From contig OX336343.1 in assembly GCA_946902875.1 (NCBI GenBank), forward strand, positions 2,022,754 to 2,086,753: a DNA stretch of 64,000 nucleotides, read 5' to 3'. Below the pieces are notes generated by a model. That model saw nothing but the letters and a program-made list of their open reading frames with translations, did not search any database and was not told where the DNA came from. Positions 24,101-32,485 of this stretch are shown here, piece by piece. The DNA is from Nematopogon swammerdamellus. Lineage: Eukaryota; Arthropoda; Insecta; Lepidoptera; Adelidae. The translations under genes and the position numbers were made by a program. The stretch's first letter is position 1, and each line of letters begins with the position of its first letter.

Positions 24101-25319
24101 TACCTTGCTTTTATTTCGGCGCGCGGAACAATTCGGTTTGTATGAGAGCCACATCTTAGCGTAACCGGAATAGAATTTTATTTAGCCTGTCCTGTATCCC
24201 GTATAGTAAAATGTGCTTGTACTAAGTTTCATGGAATTCGGATGATCGGTTTAAGAGTTATGGAGGAACATACATACATACATACAGAAAATATTTCTAA
24301 AAATCGTCAATTTTGTTTTAGTATCGTGCATAGAGTGTACAAACGCAGTTCTGTAAGCGGCGGGTGGCTGAGTGGTTTGGGCATCGGCTTCTCATGCGAG
24401 AGGTCCGAGGTTCGAATCCGGTCGGCGTGTACCAATGAGTTATTTCTGAGGAAAAAATTTACGTGCATACCTACACCTGCTGCTTCACCGTTCGGAACCG
24501 GTGTAAAACTGTAGGTCCATTCCCTTGCCCCTTACTAGGTGGTTGGCTCAAATCGTAGCCGACTGGGTTGGTACCACCGTACTGGATGTAAGATGGACGC
24601 ATAGCAGCCTCGGCTGTGTTCTCCTCTAGTCCAGTATAGCCAGCAATCCAGAGAAGTCTCCGGTATGGCACCTACCTTCTCGGAGGTGATATTGGCTGGT
24701 CGGAGCATGCGCTTTGGCCCCTCCGACTCAGCCACCCATACCGGATAACATAAAAAAAAAAACTTACTCCTTGCCCATCCCTTATAGATTTATTATTAGT
24801 ATTGATTGATGATAATTTTTAGGAGGGCGGAGGATGCAATGCAATCCCATTCATTTAACAGTTAGTATTAAACTTTGTCCCGGCGAGAGCAGCGCTTGGT
24901 GATAGATTAAGTCAATAAGCACTTGAATAGCGCAGCATATATTCACTTTGCCCTTTCTGCCGTTGTTTCTTTTCTTTCCTAACTTTCCTTGACCGCTTTT
25001 CCGTTTCAGAGAGCGTAAATCGCGCAGCCGTTCGCGCGGTCGCGACCGCAACGACCGCGACCGGAGCTCTCGTGACCGCAACGACCGAGGCGAGCGCAAC
25101 GATCGGGGTGAACGCAATGATCGGGGTGAACGCAACGATCGGGGTGAACGCAACGACCGGGGCGACCGCAACGACCGGGGCGATCGCAACGACCGGGGTG
25201 AGCGCAACGACCGAGGCGAGCGCAACGACCGGGGCGATCGCAACGACCGAGGCGACCGTGACCGCTCTCGCCGCAGCCACTCGCAGCGAGCGACGTCGCG
25301 CGACCGCCGCCGCGACTAA
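6069..25319 (+). CDS. Luc7l: LUC7-like U1 snRNP-associated splicing factor, complete gene (7 exons)
   Basis: Join 6069-6129, 7259-7353, 13684-13782, 20949-21167, 22424-22636, 23000-23145, 25010-25319; 1143 nt, 380 aa plus TAA. All introns are GT-AG and phases agree. The protein matches LUC7L/LUC7L2: a conserved N-terminus (MSAQEQMRAMLDQLMGTARN), a first CCCH-type finger around C36, C44, C59 and H63, a charged coiled-coil-like region (about 86-170), then a second C2H2-type finger (C190, C193, H209, H215) inside SMPAS...KLRVCEVCSAYLG. The C-terminus (from about 230) is Arg-rich but built of RNDRGE/RNDRGD repeats rather than classic RS dipeptides. The family is nuclear, associates with U1 snRNP and influences 5' splice-site selection. 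Start is the first ATG after a GC-rich leader. Intron 4 contains damaged copies of exon 4, and intron 5 a piece of exon 5. Family assignment is firm; which LUC7L paralogue is closest is not. Confidence 0.95.
6735..6836 (+). promoter_or_regulatory. Candidate alternative first exon with initiator and DPE-like motif
   Basis: TCAGTC with A at 6735, TGACG at +28 to +32 (four of five DPE positions), and a strong donor AAGG|gtaagt at 6836. Spliced to Luc7l exon 2, its ATG (6819) would be out of frame, so it could only supply a 5' UTR or start another transcript. Confidence 0.4.
7259..7353 (+). CDS. Luc7l: Luc7l exon 2
   Basis: Residues 21-52, acceptor caacacag, donor ACG|gtaaga. Carries the first part of the N-terminal CCCH finger (SVCKSFLLQCCPHEIL). 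Confidence 0.95.
7725..8125 (+). mobile_element. LINE C-terminal fragment
   Basis: Frame 7700-8011 encodes PEDVYHLLVECVRGSVERQQ and CNVGSYTTILAEPAFNKAIK, the look of a LINE RT C-terminus, with a 3' region ending in an AATAAAG-like tail near 8110. Confidence 0.6.
8160..8760. mobile_element. Very long hairpin (about 280-bp arms) in Luc7l intron 2
   Basis: 8176-8440 is repeated inverted at 8484-8747 with few mismatches (gaccaccctccaacagc ... cctacatgaatcgca); the loop is about 45 nt. No coding content. Confidence 0.9.
9350..9955. mobile_element. Element with about 47-bp inverted ends
   Basis: TTTGCGGAGCGCTCTTAAAC ... GGGCTAGATTC at 9350-9393 is inverted at 9905-9950. Interior is AT-rich with no frame. 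Confidence 0.75.
10820..11330. mobile_element. CAGGGTGTCCCAAAACTCAA inverted-repeat element, three ends
   Basis: Ends at 10822-10895, 11052-11128 and 11255-11322 share aacgtcaagcgggaaccagg. A two-ended copy is at 44648-45060. Looks like a TA-inserting MITE. Confidence 0.82.
11340..12560. other. AT-rich intronic stretch of Luc7l
   Basis: No gene. 11795-11960 is an interspersed repeat also at 58013-58140 and 58745-58795 (gattcagatatttatttatt; catatgcatattcagtatgg). The remainder shows nothing recognisable. Confidence 0.5.
12565..12805 (+). mobile_element. LINE 3' end (family with GPDMFGEA tail)
   Basis: Matches 43270-43515, 33700-33930 and minus 55790-56010: ctacagaatatggataggta ... cggatatgttcggtgaagcc. 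Non-coding 3' part, truncated. Confidence 0.75.
13684..13782 (+). CDS. Luc7l: Luc7l exon 3
   Basis: 33 codons, residues 53-85, acceptor gaattgcag, donor GAT|gtaagt. Contains RMDLGECPKMHDLALRADFE, the second half of the first zinc finger, a signature of LUC7 proteins. Confidence 0.96.
13818..14160 (-). mobile_element. Interspersed family C, near full length
   Basis: Reverse orientation of 62720-63060. Starts 36 bp after Luc7l exon 3. Ends in an ATGTATG-type microsatellite. Confidence 0.8.
14370..14840 (+). mobile_element. Two adjacent family C copies
   Basis: 14370-14495 is a 3' half; 14505-14840 is nearly complete, with ccactgcatctctacatgtg and the 3' inverted motif around tgttgtgctgtaatttac and gcagcacaac. 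A further copy lies at 15340-15655. Confidence 0.78.
14940..15055. mobile_element. Palindrome of tRNA-like 3' halves
   Basis: cccgaccaggattcgaacct and its inverse ggttcgaatcctggtcggga face each other around a 10-nt centre, flanked by gagaaaaaatat/tattttttctc. GGTTCGAATCC is a B box. Not a functional tRNA gene. Confidence 0.78.
15768..16146 (-). mobile_element. SINE family A, near full length
   Basis: Reverse orientation: poly(T) at 15765, tRNA/5S-like head at 16040-16146. See the copy at 41995-42385 for structure. Confidence 0.85.
16465..17080. repeat. Dispersed array of GCAYTAAGTC palindromic motifs
   Basis: At least twelve GCA(C/T)TAAGT(C) or inverse GACTTA(A/G)TGC sites in 600 bp, often back to back (gcattaagtgacttaatgca at 16853). 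A few more lie at 18550-18840 at the other end of the same element. Confidence 0.85.
17575..18540 (+). mobile_element. LINE fragment with RNase H and C-terminal domains (broken)
   Basis: LRIFTDGSRTSSWTGAGIFS and STVFQMEVIGVLQAATAGTE give RNase H Asp and Glu positions; ILQRIKGHNDDD replaces the usual WVPGH. After a frame break, AKLRIAVGLMSGHCSLNKHL and CRGCLATNEMTEHILLEC form the C-terminal Cys/His motif. Stops and shifts show it is dead. It sits inside the 16357-18882 element. Confidence 0.82.
19090..19500 (+). mobile_element. Interspersed repeat family E
   Basis: Shared with 46535-46910 (minus) and 53030-53525 (plus): aaaacattgtgacttgcgaa ... aattatacaataaac. Confidence 0.7.
20055..20295 (+). 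mobile_element. SINE family A, 3' part
   Basis: From ttactaggtggtagggttta to the poly(A) after cgtgtcagtttccat. Confidence 0.8.
20400..20680 (+). mobile_element. GC-rich interspersed repeat, inverse copy at 55228-55503
   Basis: ggcctcacgcactctatgta ... cggacgtgaaac-like end; matches 55228-55503 in reverse orientation over about 270 bp. Contains a TATAAA near 20505. A (GAAAT)n run follows at 20686-20720. Confidence 0.72.
20949..21167 (+). CDS. Luc7l: Luc7l exon 4
   Basis: 73 codons, residues 86-158, acceptor ctgcgccag, donor GAG|gtgaat. Encodes the CDRRTEAAKQRLAETQEE coiled-coil-like stretch ending in SMKLMEE. Two 5'-truncated copies of its 3' end with their own donors lie downstream in intron 4. 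Confidence 0.95.
21205..22225. repeat. 21-bp GTACTGTACCGTGTGGGGCC minisatellite in Luc7l intron 4
   Basis: Three blocks (21205-21380, 21565-21699, 21822-22225) separated by exon 4 copies. The unit equals the 5' end of interspersed family C (accgtgtggggccggtac), whose 3' half continues at 22226-22350. Spurious long frames run both ways. Confidence 0.92.
21391..21777 (+). pseudogene. Two truncated tandem copies of Luc7l exon 4 with donor sites
   Basis: 21391-21524 repeats the last about 134 nt of exon 4, and 21700-21777 the last about 78 nt. Each ends in GAGGAG|gtgagtgtac, a better donor than the gtgaat of the true exon. Neither has a clear acceptor; minisatellite lies between them. Base differences from the parent (AAGCTC to AAACTC; GCGCTC to GACGCTC in copy 3) show they are not identical read duplications. 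Confidence 0.85.
22226..22350 (+). mobile_element. Interspersed repeat family C, 3' half
   Basis: Matches 14370-14480, 14700-14830 and 62920-63045 (cttgttcgaacactttgcga ... cggtgttgtgctgtaattta). The head of this copy is amplified into the adjacent minisatellite. Confidence 0.8.
22424..22636 (+). CDS. Luc7l: Luc7l exon 5
   Basis: 71 codons, residues 159-229, acceptor tgcgtgtcag, donor CAG|gtgggc. Carries the most conserved LUC7 block, SMPASCYQQQKLRVCEVCSA, and the second zinc finger with HFGGKLHLGF. Confidence 0.97.
22663..22733 (+). pseudogene. Internal fragment of Luc7l exon 5 duplicated in intron 5
   Basis: About 67 nt starting AACTCAATGCCGGCG nearly duplicate exon 5 at about 22470-22537. 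It has neither acceptor nor donor and runs into a LINE-like 3' tail. It lies 27 nt past the true donor, so it is intronic. Confidence 0.8.
22735..22975 (+). mobile_element. LINE 3' end with A-rich tail
   Basis: VIDSPNTNTFKNRLDKYIKS then stop, then a poly(A/C) tail. Same type of RT C-terminus as 48790-48971. Confidence 0.7.
23000..23145 (+). CDS. Luc7l: Luc7l exon 6
   Basis: Residues 230-277 plus two bases; acceptor tgtttgcag, weak donor GAGAG|gtccgc. Encodes KTLEKRRTERGEAQRGHDRR and a strongly basic stretch. The phase (+2) fits the A at the start of exon 7. Confidence 0.88.
23297..23765 (+). mobile_element. CCCCCGAC-ended interspersed element
   Basis: aacccccgacgaaaaaaacg ... gatggaccgatttggatgcg. 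Ends in a palindrome 23567-23755 around gctgcgcgggaa. Related copies at 41110-41400 (minus) and 48555-49335 (interrupted). Confidence 0.78.
24041..24330 (+). mobile_element. Interspersed repeat (ACTAGCTTTTGCCCGCGGCT family)
   Basis: Contiguous full version of the repeat split at 16288/18912, ending in a (CATA)n-type run and aatatttctaaaaatcgtca. Confidence 0.8.
24356..24762 (+). mobile_element. SINE family B, full length
   Basis: tRNA-like head: A box gtggctgagtggtttgggca (24364), B box ggttcgaatcc (24410). Core aaaactgtaggtcc ... cccttactaggtggt resembles SINE A. 3' end ccacccataccggataacat then poly(A). Other copies: 43915-44070, 44118-44409, 51667-51888, 55505-55747, 57520-57772, 59300-59440, and 39836-40083 (minus). 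Confidence 0.85.
25010..25319 (+). CDS. Luc7l: Luc7l exon 7 (last), repetitive RD/RE tail
   Basis: Acceptor tccgtttcag; 102 codons after the split one, then TAA. SRSRSRGRD is followed by about eleven six-residue units RNDRGE or RNDRGD from an 18-bp in-frame tandem repeat, then SRRSHSQRATSRDRRRD. The repeat replaces most of the RS dipeptides usual in this family. Antisense and shifted frames over it give spurious long ORFs. Confidence 0.92.
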
Positions 25320-25494
25320 CCAACACTCTACACATTCACGGTGCTCGCAGTCGGCACGTACGCGCACCACGCCGCACACACGTAGCCACGTCTCGCCCGC
25401 GCCCTGTCGCATTACACTTGCTTTTATGTGTTAACCCGTTGGCTCGTGAGAGGTGCGGTCGTACCACCGAACATACAATACCGGTTGATTCGTT

Positions 25495-25940
25495 AGTGGT
25501 TGTTGCTTCGGTTTGGGGTTGTTGTTGTTCGGATTCGTTCTCCGCGCTTAAGCCCAGCAGCTAAGCATTGCAGGCCTTTTGCGCGTCCTACGGCTTACTC
25601 CAACCAGCCGAGATCTTCCAGGAGGCGGCACACTTTCATTAGATCTTGGCACGCCTCTCGAAGTGTAGCAGGGCCTCCCAGCTCATTCGCCCTTATGTCT
25701 GCCACCTCGCACTCCAGCAGCACGTGGGTGGGTGTCTCGTCCGCCTGCAGGCATGCTCTGCACAGTGGACTGTCCGTGCCTCGGTTTGGGGTTGGCTCTG
25801 GGACTGCAAACTGGTCCCGCTCGGTTGGGGGACCTTCGTGCAAAAACCCCGCGATCTCCAGCTACCCCGGCCAGGCTATGTTCTCCATGAAGGCCAAAAG
25901 TCGACTGGGGCGTCTGCAGATCTCAGCAATGGAAGATGGT
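25495..25940 (-). mobile_element. LINE C-terminal fragment
   Basis: Minus strand encodes LCRACLQADETPTHVLLECE, the C-terminal Cys/His motif of R1/Jockey-type LINEs, ending LLEDLGWLE. Lies 180 bp after the Luc7l stop. Similar pieces: 53535-53780, 42505-42665, 29545-29640 (all minus). Confidence 0.8.
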
Positions 25941-25979
25941 TTCGTTAGTGGTACGACTGTACGGTACGGCGCGGCCGAT

Positions 25980-27080
25980 TTTTGAAAGATCTTTTTCAGT
26001 TACTCTAATCTCGCTCACTGTCGTAAGAGTGGGACGGAATAATATTGAGTCGCGGCGACGTTGGGCTTGCGGTCGAAGGGGTATGATTTTTTGGTGACCC
26101 TATATTGGTTAAATGTTTCGGCTTTTTTCACAGGCTCAATTCCTTAGACAAGGAGGAAACATTTTTTTTTTACAAAAATCAATTATACTTGTACGTAAGT
26201 ATAGCAAATTTTGCATGAGTACAAAATTATCTATACCTTTCACTGCGCTGAAATTTGTTTTAATTCAAAATTTTTAGTTGGACATTGCACTTCACTAAGT
26301 GAGGTTTGGTTTTTTTTTTCGATTTCACACACATGCGAATGTTTAACCACCAAAAATAGCACATTCACTTAAGAAATGTGGTATTCTTTCGAATTTATAC
26401 ACAAATTAACAAACTAATTATTAAAAACGCAAAAAAAATATATTTGTGGTGTCCAAGCTCGCGCGCAAACGTGCGTGCGACACCAAGTCTCGCAAGCAAC
26501 TGAAGAGTTCTTTAATTTTTCGTTTATGGTTGGCGCCCGCCAACCATAAACGACCAAGTGGATCAGATCAAGTAAGGCATATCTTCACCTTTATTTAGAA
26601 GTATAATTGAGCCTTATATTGAAAGCTGGCCCGGCGACGCCTGAGTGGGTACGATTTAGATTTATGTTACGGCTGAAGTCAAGAGTTGCTACGGCTAAAC
26701 TCATATAGAAATTTTGATTTCGAAATGTTTTCTACCAAATCTAATTTGACCTCTGAGATCGGGTGTTAAACAAGTGGATTGTATAAAGCGAGTGTTCGTG
26801 ATTAAAGCTAGATTTAGCCTCAATTCTATCTTCAACTATAACATTATTAGTACGACCAAACACGTGGGCGTCTCGTGGTTTTTCGCGATTTTTGATTGTG
26901 ATGGGTCCTTGAGATATCATTTTTTTTAGAGTTGATAAAAAATATACTTTTGTTTTGTTGTTTTTAAGTTCTATGGGATCTTTTAAGTATTGGCATTGAC
27001 ATAAAAAATGGTTTATACTTTTGTAATCAATGACAAAATAATGCATACTATAATAAAATGACGGGAGGCTAATGAGCAGG
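25980..27080. other. AT-rich intergenic stretch
   Basis: No gene. Only the perfect 15-bp hairpin at 26519-26550 (cgtttatggttggcg / cc / inverse) stands out. Confidence 0.5.
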
Positions 27081-27084
27081 GATC

Positions 27085-27545
27085 GGAATAGTTAGAGTAT
27101 AAATACCTAATGTTGGCGAGAAGACATAACATGGAGTGGTTAAAACCACCTCTTTCGGGAATTCTGAAAAATTTCCGGGAATTCCGGGATTAGAAAAATA
27201 ATCCTGGTAGTGATATTAACTTTTGACACTTGTAACATGTTGTAATGTATAAAAACCCAAAAATTATTTTGAAAACAATTATTGGTATGGATGTGAATTT
27301 TTTTTGGGGATTTTTAATAAGGCCAGAAAATATCTTCATACATAGCGTCACGCCTGTTTCCCGGTGGGGTAGGCAGAGACAAGGGATCTCCACGTGCCAC
27401 GATCCTGACTCGCTTCTAAAATATTTTCAAATCCCAGAATTCCTGGGAATTTTTCAGAATTCCCGAAAGAGGTGATTTTAACCACTCCATGTCATGTCTT
27501 CTTTCCAACATTAGGTATTTATACTCTACCTATTCTGATATTTTA
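27085..27545. mobile_element. Fold-back element, about 105-bp arms
   Basis: ggagtggttaaaaccacctc ... gggaattccggga at 27130-27190 is inverted at 27430-27490; homology extends outward to 27085 and 27545. Confidence 0.82.
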
Positions 27546-28015
27546 TGGTTTCAGTAATATGTAATTTTCATTGGGATTTTGAGTTTGCACATTCAGTAAC
27601 TATGTATGTTTTAGTCAGCGATTGAGTGTGTGTTTGATGGCGCGATCGTGGGCGACTGGCCGTGATGTTCTCAGATCTTGTCTTTTAGTTTCCTCGTTCC
27701 ATCGCTCGCGAATAGGTTATTTTTAACGTTAATTAAGTTAGCTACGTAACGACAGTTCACCAAATACATTACAGTTTTCTAGTGTGATGTTTTTCGCATT
27801 TGTCGACTTCTATACAGACCGCAATACTGTACTAGGCCAAAACGGTATCAAACACGCAATGTTGAAATTTCTGCACTCCAACCTCTGTGTGTGTGCTGGA
27901 TGCCTAGTAAGTGTCCCGGCCTGTAAAGGAGAAAACTTGCCAGAGCATTAACCTTTTGTAATTATCAGAATAATTGTCCAAACAAATTGCACGAAAAAAG
28001 TATCTAAAAACAAAA

Positions 28016-28546
28016 TTGAATCGCTTAGTTTCCAAATCGCACTACTCCAAAATGTCGTTTTTTTTTATGATGGCAACCCATTTGTTTCGCCTTGCCGGAT
28101 GTTCCCACGAAATCAAACAGCGCTAGTCCCACTATAAGTATGAGCATGTATGAGATCTAGAGCTATTTTATTCACCGTTTATTTTCCAAACTTCTCCGGG
28201 ACTTGTGCACCAGAGCTGCGCTTCGTTGCGAAGCGCAGCTCTGTTGTGCACATTGGAAAATGACAGTTTTTCAGGTTATTTTCATTCCCTTGTGTGTGAA
28301 TGTGACGCACGCAAAATGGAACCGGAAAATAATGTAAACGATGTGCCTGGACCTAGAAAACGAAGAAAAGGTGTAATTAGCTGAATAATTATTTTTTTCC
28401 AAATTAAAAAAGAATGTATTAGAACTTTTTTTTACACAAGCAATATGTTTGCATAGCCATACACTTCACGATTTAAACCGTGTTTAGTCTCTCCTGTAAA
28501 AAGAGCTTTTTGGATAAGTGCGATTTGGAAACTGAGCGATTCAATT
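28016..28546. mobile_element. Element with 30-bp inverted ends enclosing a perfect hairpin
   Basis: attgaatcgcttagtttcca at 28016 is inverted at 28527-28546. Inside are the hairpin 28212-28244 and an ATG-led frame at 28317 (MEPENNVNDVPGPRKRRK) that meets gtgtaa. Its coding nature is unproved. Confidence 0.65.
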
Positions 28547-28599
28547 GCATCAAATTGCACTAAATTGTTTGCTCTCTATCAAACGCGGTTATATTTTGT

Positions 28600-29540
28600 A
28601 TCTACATACAATTTTATTGTGTTACCTCAGAGGATATCACTGTTAAAAGTTTATTGTTTATTGTTTATAGAGCATTCTTAATGCAGTAAGACTGCCCTCG
28701 AACTTGTCACAATTTGTTCTATCCGATAGTAGAGTCACACAACAGTTGGACCGCTTCACGGCCAGTGTCAAAGTTCTGGGAGGCTACCGGCTTTTACCTC
28801 GAGCGCTTACTCGCAGATTTCAACCAACGGGAAAGCGTTTGGTAATGCACTCGACGCGGCCATTGGTTGAAATCTGTGAATATTTGTATGAGTTGACAGT
28901 TGACGCCAGTAACCCCCCCTGGATTGTCTTATGCAGAGTTGTAATGCAAACAATGACAGGAAACCATATTGAGTTGTAAATATTTTGAAATAGCATGTTG
29001 TAGATTAATGTTAGGGGTGCTTTTGTACAATTAATTCGTAAATGACCTTTTGGCTGTCGACATTGTAAGGTCAGAATATCGCAATTTACTGGGTAAGTTT
29101 ATTAGGCTTTGAATAAATGAAGAAAACCCAAGTTTTATGTGCACGAAACCAACATTTAACATTTATTTTACAAAAGAATGGTATTTTAAGTGCAACAGTA
29201 GATGCTTTGACTTTTCATACGTTTTGAGGGATGACAGACAAAATGTTTATTTTTTAATTTGGTTCATCTGCTCAACCCGCGTCCCATTTCGCGCATGTAT
29301 GGCGTACAAGTGTGAATTCTTTTGAAATTTCAGAGGACATATTTCGAATAAAACAGGCAACCTAGAGCTAGGTTAAGTTAATTTTGTACAATAGTAGGTA
29401 TTGTATTCTTAAGTAGCGATAGTATTATTTTGATGTGCGATTAATTGCCCAGTGCCATGGAGGCATAGGAGTTTTGTTAAATAAACACCCACTTATTACA
29501 AATGGTCTTGCGTTTTATTAGCCGACTCCTATTGTTTGTG
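28600..29540. other. Intergenic stretch without recognised gene
   Basis: An open frame at 28704-28979 (91 aa) matches nothing I know and includes an inverted pair cagatttcaaccaa/ttggttgaaatctg. I see no gene here. Confidence 0.4.
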
Positions 29541-29837
29541 GGGGGATGTTCTTGCAATCCCCTGGGTCTCCAGCGACTCCAGCCAGCCTATGTCCTCCGA
29601 GAAGGCCACCGTGTGGCCGGGGAACGGCTGAAGATCGCAGATATTTTGGTTCACGACGGAAGTCAAGTCTTGGTAACAAGTCAGAATGAAATTCAAATGT
29701 GTGTTGTACATATTGAAGTTGTTTGGCATTTTGACGCGTCTCGAATAGGGACTATACCTATGTCGGCGATTTTTCACCTCGGTCCAACTGCTTACACCTT
29801 CTGGTACTCTTGAGCTTACACCTTTATAAAGCACAAG

Positions 29838-30983
29838 CAGCGGCGACTCCTGGTCCTGAATATTGGGTTGGCTCTGGCTAAGGAATTTTTTTTTAATAAT
29901 TTCATAACTTAGGTACCTACGCGTTAATTTATTTCTACCACAATGAGTTCAAAAACGAAAGATGATTACGATATAGATAAAGATAGTTTATAATATTTAG
30001 TTTAAATTATTTATTTTTCTCACTTACGATTTGTCTGTAGATAGGTACCTACTGGTTGTGTCAAAGAAGTCGAGTTGCAGCCGACAACAGCGACGTCTCC
30101 TCTGGCACGACGACGACGAGACAGGCATACAAGCTTGAATGTTACATTTTATTTGTACATGAAGTCCACTCTTCGTTCCACAGACAAGAAATTTTCGATG
30201 ACTCGATCGTGAAAATTTTCTTTCTTCCTCAATTTTGTTAGCAACTCCTTTTCCACAGATAAGAGTGCCAAATTACTGAGTCTCTCTTGTCCTTGAGTTC
30301 TCCGTAGATAGCTCGGTAGGAGTTTGCCATTATATTTACCAATAAATCACTTTTAACAACAGGATTCATCCATAAAAAGTCCATACCTACATAACGGAAT
30401 ATATGCAGCTATCAACTCGCGAGCCAATGCGCACACACACGCGCACACAACACACCTAGCCTAGGTCGCTAGTCGCATCGCATCGCACGTCGCACAGCAC
30501 ACACAAGAATGAATTGAATACTCGTCGTGTGGACGCAGCGCGCACACACCCGCACACGCAACACACACACCTAGCTCGCTCGCTAGTCGCTCTACTCACT
30601 CGCTACCGCGTCACTAAATGCACTCCCCGCTGCGCCAACTCGAAAGGCTGAGCAGCGGGTCCGCGCGGGACGGGGGGGACATTCGGCCGCTTCCGTCTTG
30701 TATGGAATACGATGGCGCTTCAAAATGTAGCCAACCGGCCAATGAATGCCTTGTGTCGTCATTCGTCGTCGCCCGCGTTTGACGCGCGTGAAATTTCAAA
30801 TTATGTAACGGGTGCGGGATTGACGTTTTATCTTATTAATCGTGGGTTATATATATGATATAAATAATATAACTCCGATATTTTTTCACATTTATTTTAG
30901 CTTGATACTTCTGTAGTAATGGTGTCATTAATTTTATTTGGTTTGGCGGCGCCAACCTCGCCAACTGAAAGGAGTCGCCGCTG
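29838..30983. mobile_element. hAT-like element with 14-bp inverted ends and 8-bp target duplication
   Basis: CAGCGGCGACTCCT and its inverse AGGAGTCGCCGCTG bound 1146 bp, flanked by agcacaag at 29830-29837 and 30984-30991. No transposase. Contains a GC/CA-rich block at 30420-30800. Confidence 0.88.
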
Positions 30984-31091
30984 AGCACAAGCATTGATTT
31001 TATAGGGGGAAATCAATGGCACAATTAAGACCGGTGATGGTATAATGCAGTCATCTTTGGGAGATATCTTTCCCCACTCCTACAAGCAATG

Positions 31092-31483
31092 GATTTTTTT
31101 TTTATGGTAACTGACACGGTTGGCTACATCACCTACAACGTCCGTGATGTCAGCCCATAACACCGGGTTAACTAGGTGCCATGTCAGTGCTTCCCCCCTT
31201 TTGATCGTGCCGGCTACACTGAACTGGCCGGAAAACACAAACTATTTACATAGCCGTTTCGACCGACGTTTCATTCAGTGCGGTGGTACCAACCCGGGCG
31301 GGTTAAACCCTACCACCAAGTAAGATTAGGAGGGAAGGGACCTACAGTTTTACGAGGAATCCGAACCTCAGTCAGCCTCCAACGGTCGATCGGTCACCCA
31401 TCCAAGTACTGACCGCACCCAGCGTTGCTTAACATTCAATAGCGACAGTTGACTGTCTGCACCACTGAGCTATCGAGGCTGAC
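31092..31483 (-). mobile_element. SINE family A, full length
   Basis: Poly(T) at 31087, head ending at 31483 (cactgagctatcgaggctga). Confidence 0.87.
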
Positions 31484-31489
31484 ATGGAC

Positions 31490-32450
31490 GAAGATCTTCA
31501 AATTGCGGATTAATAGTTTTTTCCCCAGCGACAGGCAGCTCCTCAGGGGTGAAATTGGCTGCGCCTAAAACTTCGAACTCGGGCTCAGTCACCCAGTTCG
31601 GAAACAATAAAAAAAAAGAAATAAAACACATACTGACATTGAATTTGTTTATTTACTTACACGCTAGTCAAAACTGCATTTAATGCTACATTCAAAATTT
31701 CACTAAAAGTGGTCTACTTAATTTAACACATCTAACTAAATTGTAGGATTCCAATACACTTGATGGGAGATTATGACTCAATGACCTATTTATTGTATGT
31801 TCAAAGAATTTAAAGTACGTGAGTATTTTGTGCAGTGGCGGATTAAGCCAACGCGAGGCCTGTAGCAAGTGTTGTCGAAGGGGTCAATATAGGGATATAG
31901 ATCAATAGCCATCACCATTAAGTACTAAAATAATTTTTGAGTATTTTATGAAACCAAGTACACTATTCCATGTTAAGAAAATGTTTATCTGTTATGTCTT
32001 GTCTGTCTGTTTATTCGGGAATTATTAAAACCATTGCTTCTATCGTCGTGCAGTTTTACCGATAAGTTCAAAAATTTCTAGAAAGTGCACTTGCCAATCA
32101 TTTGAATTCATCAAAGAGGTGAGGTTATGATCCTTTTTATATTACATAAATAAATTAGTATGTATGAACTTATGACTTTCTTGTTAGCTACTGTAGTGTA
32201 GTGGCGGTTACAACAGCCTGTATAAATTAGGATTTTTATTCTGTCCAAACGTGGAGTCTCCAGAGACGCGGGGCCCGTAGCATTTGCTACTCTCTTGCTA
32301 TATGAATAATCTTGCTATATGATAATCACAGATTTTGTGCTAATAAGTTATTTTCAAGTGGAATATACTTAATGCAAAAAAAATACAATTTACAACACTT
32401 GATTTAAGCCAGGGTAAACTAACCATATTACATTATTTTCGTGCAGCTAA
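31490..32450. other. AT-rich intergenic stretch
   Basis: No gene and no repeat I recognise, apart from an inverted flank gcgttttctgctttacgcgg at 32453 that pairs with 33299-33325. Confidence 0.45.
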
Positions 32451-32485
32451 GGGCGTTTTCTGCTTTACGCGGATGCGGATACATA

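Noticed and set aside
24356..24440. tRNA gene (A and B boxes)
   Set aside because: Followed by a shared SINE body and poly(A), with no complete cloverleaf; the same head recurs at 51667.
24851..25412. SLRSPRSLRSPR and VVAIAPVVAL minus-strand frames
   Set aside because: Antisense of the 18-bp repeat in Luc7l exon 7.
28317..28372. ATG-led exon MEPENNVNDVPGPRKRRK
   Set aside because: No following exon in phase was found, and it lies inside an inverted-end element; not enough to call a gene.
28704..28979. 91-aa open frame
   Set aside because: No family resemblance, contains an inverted repeat, and no splice or promoter support.
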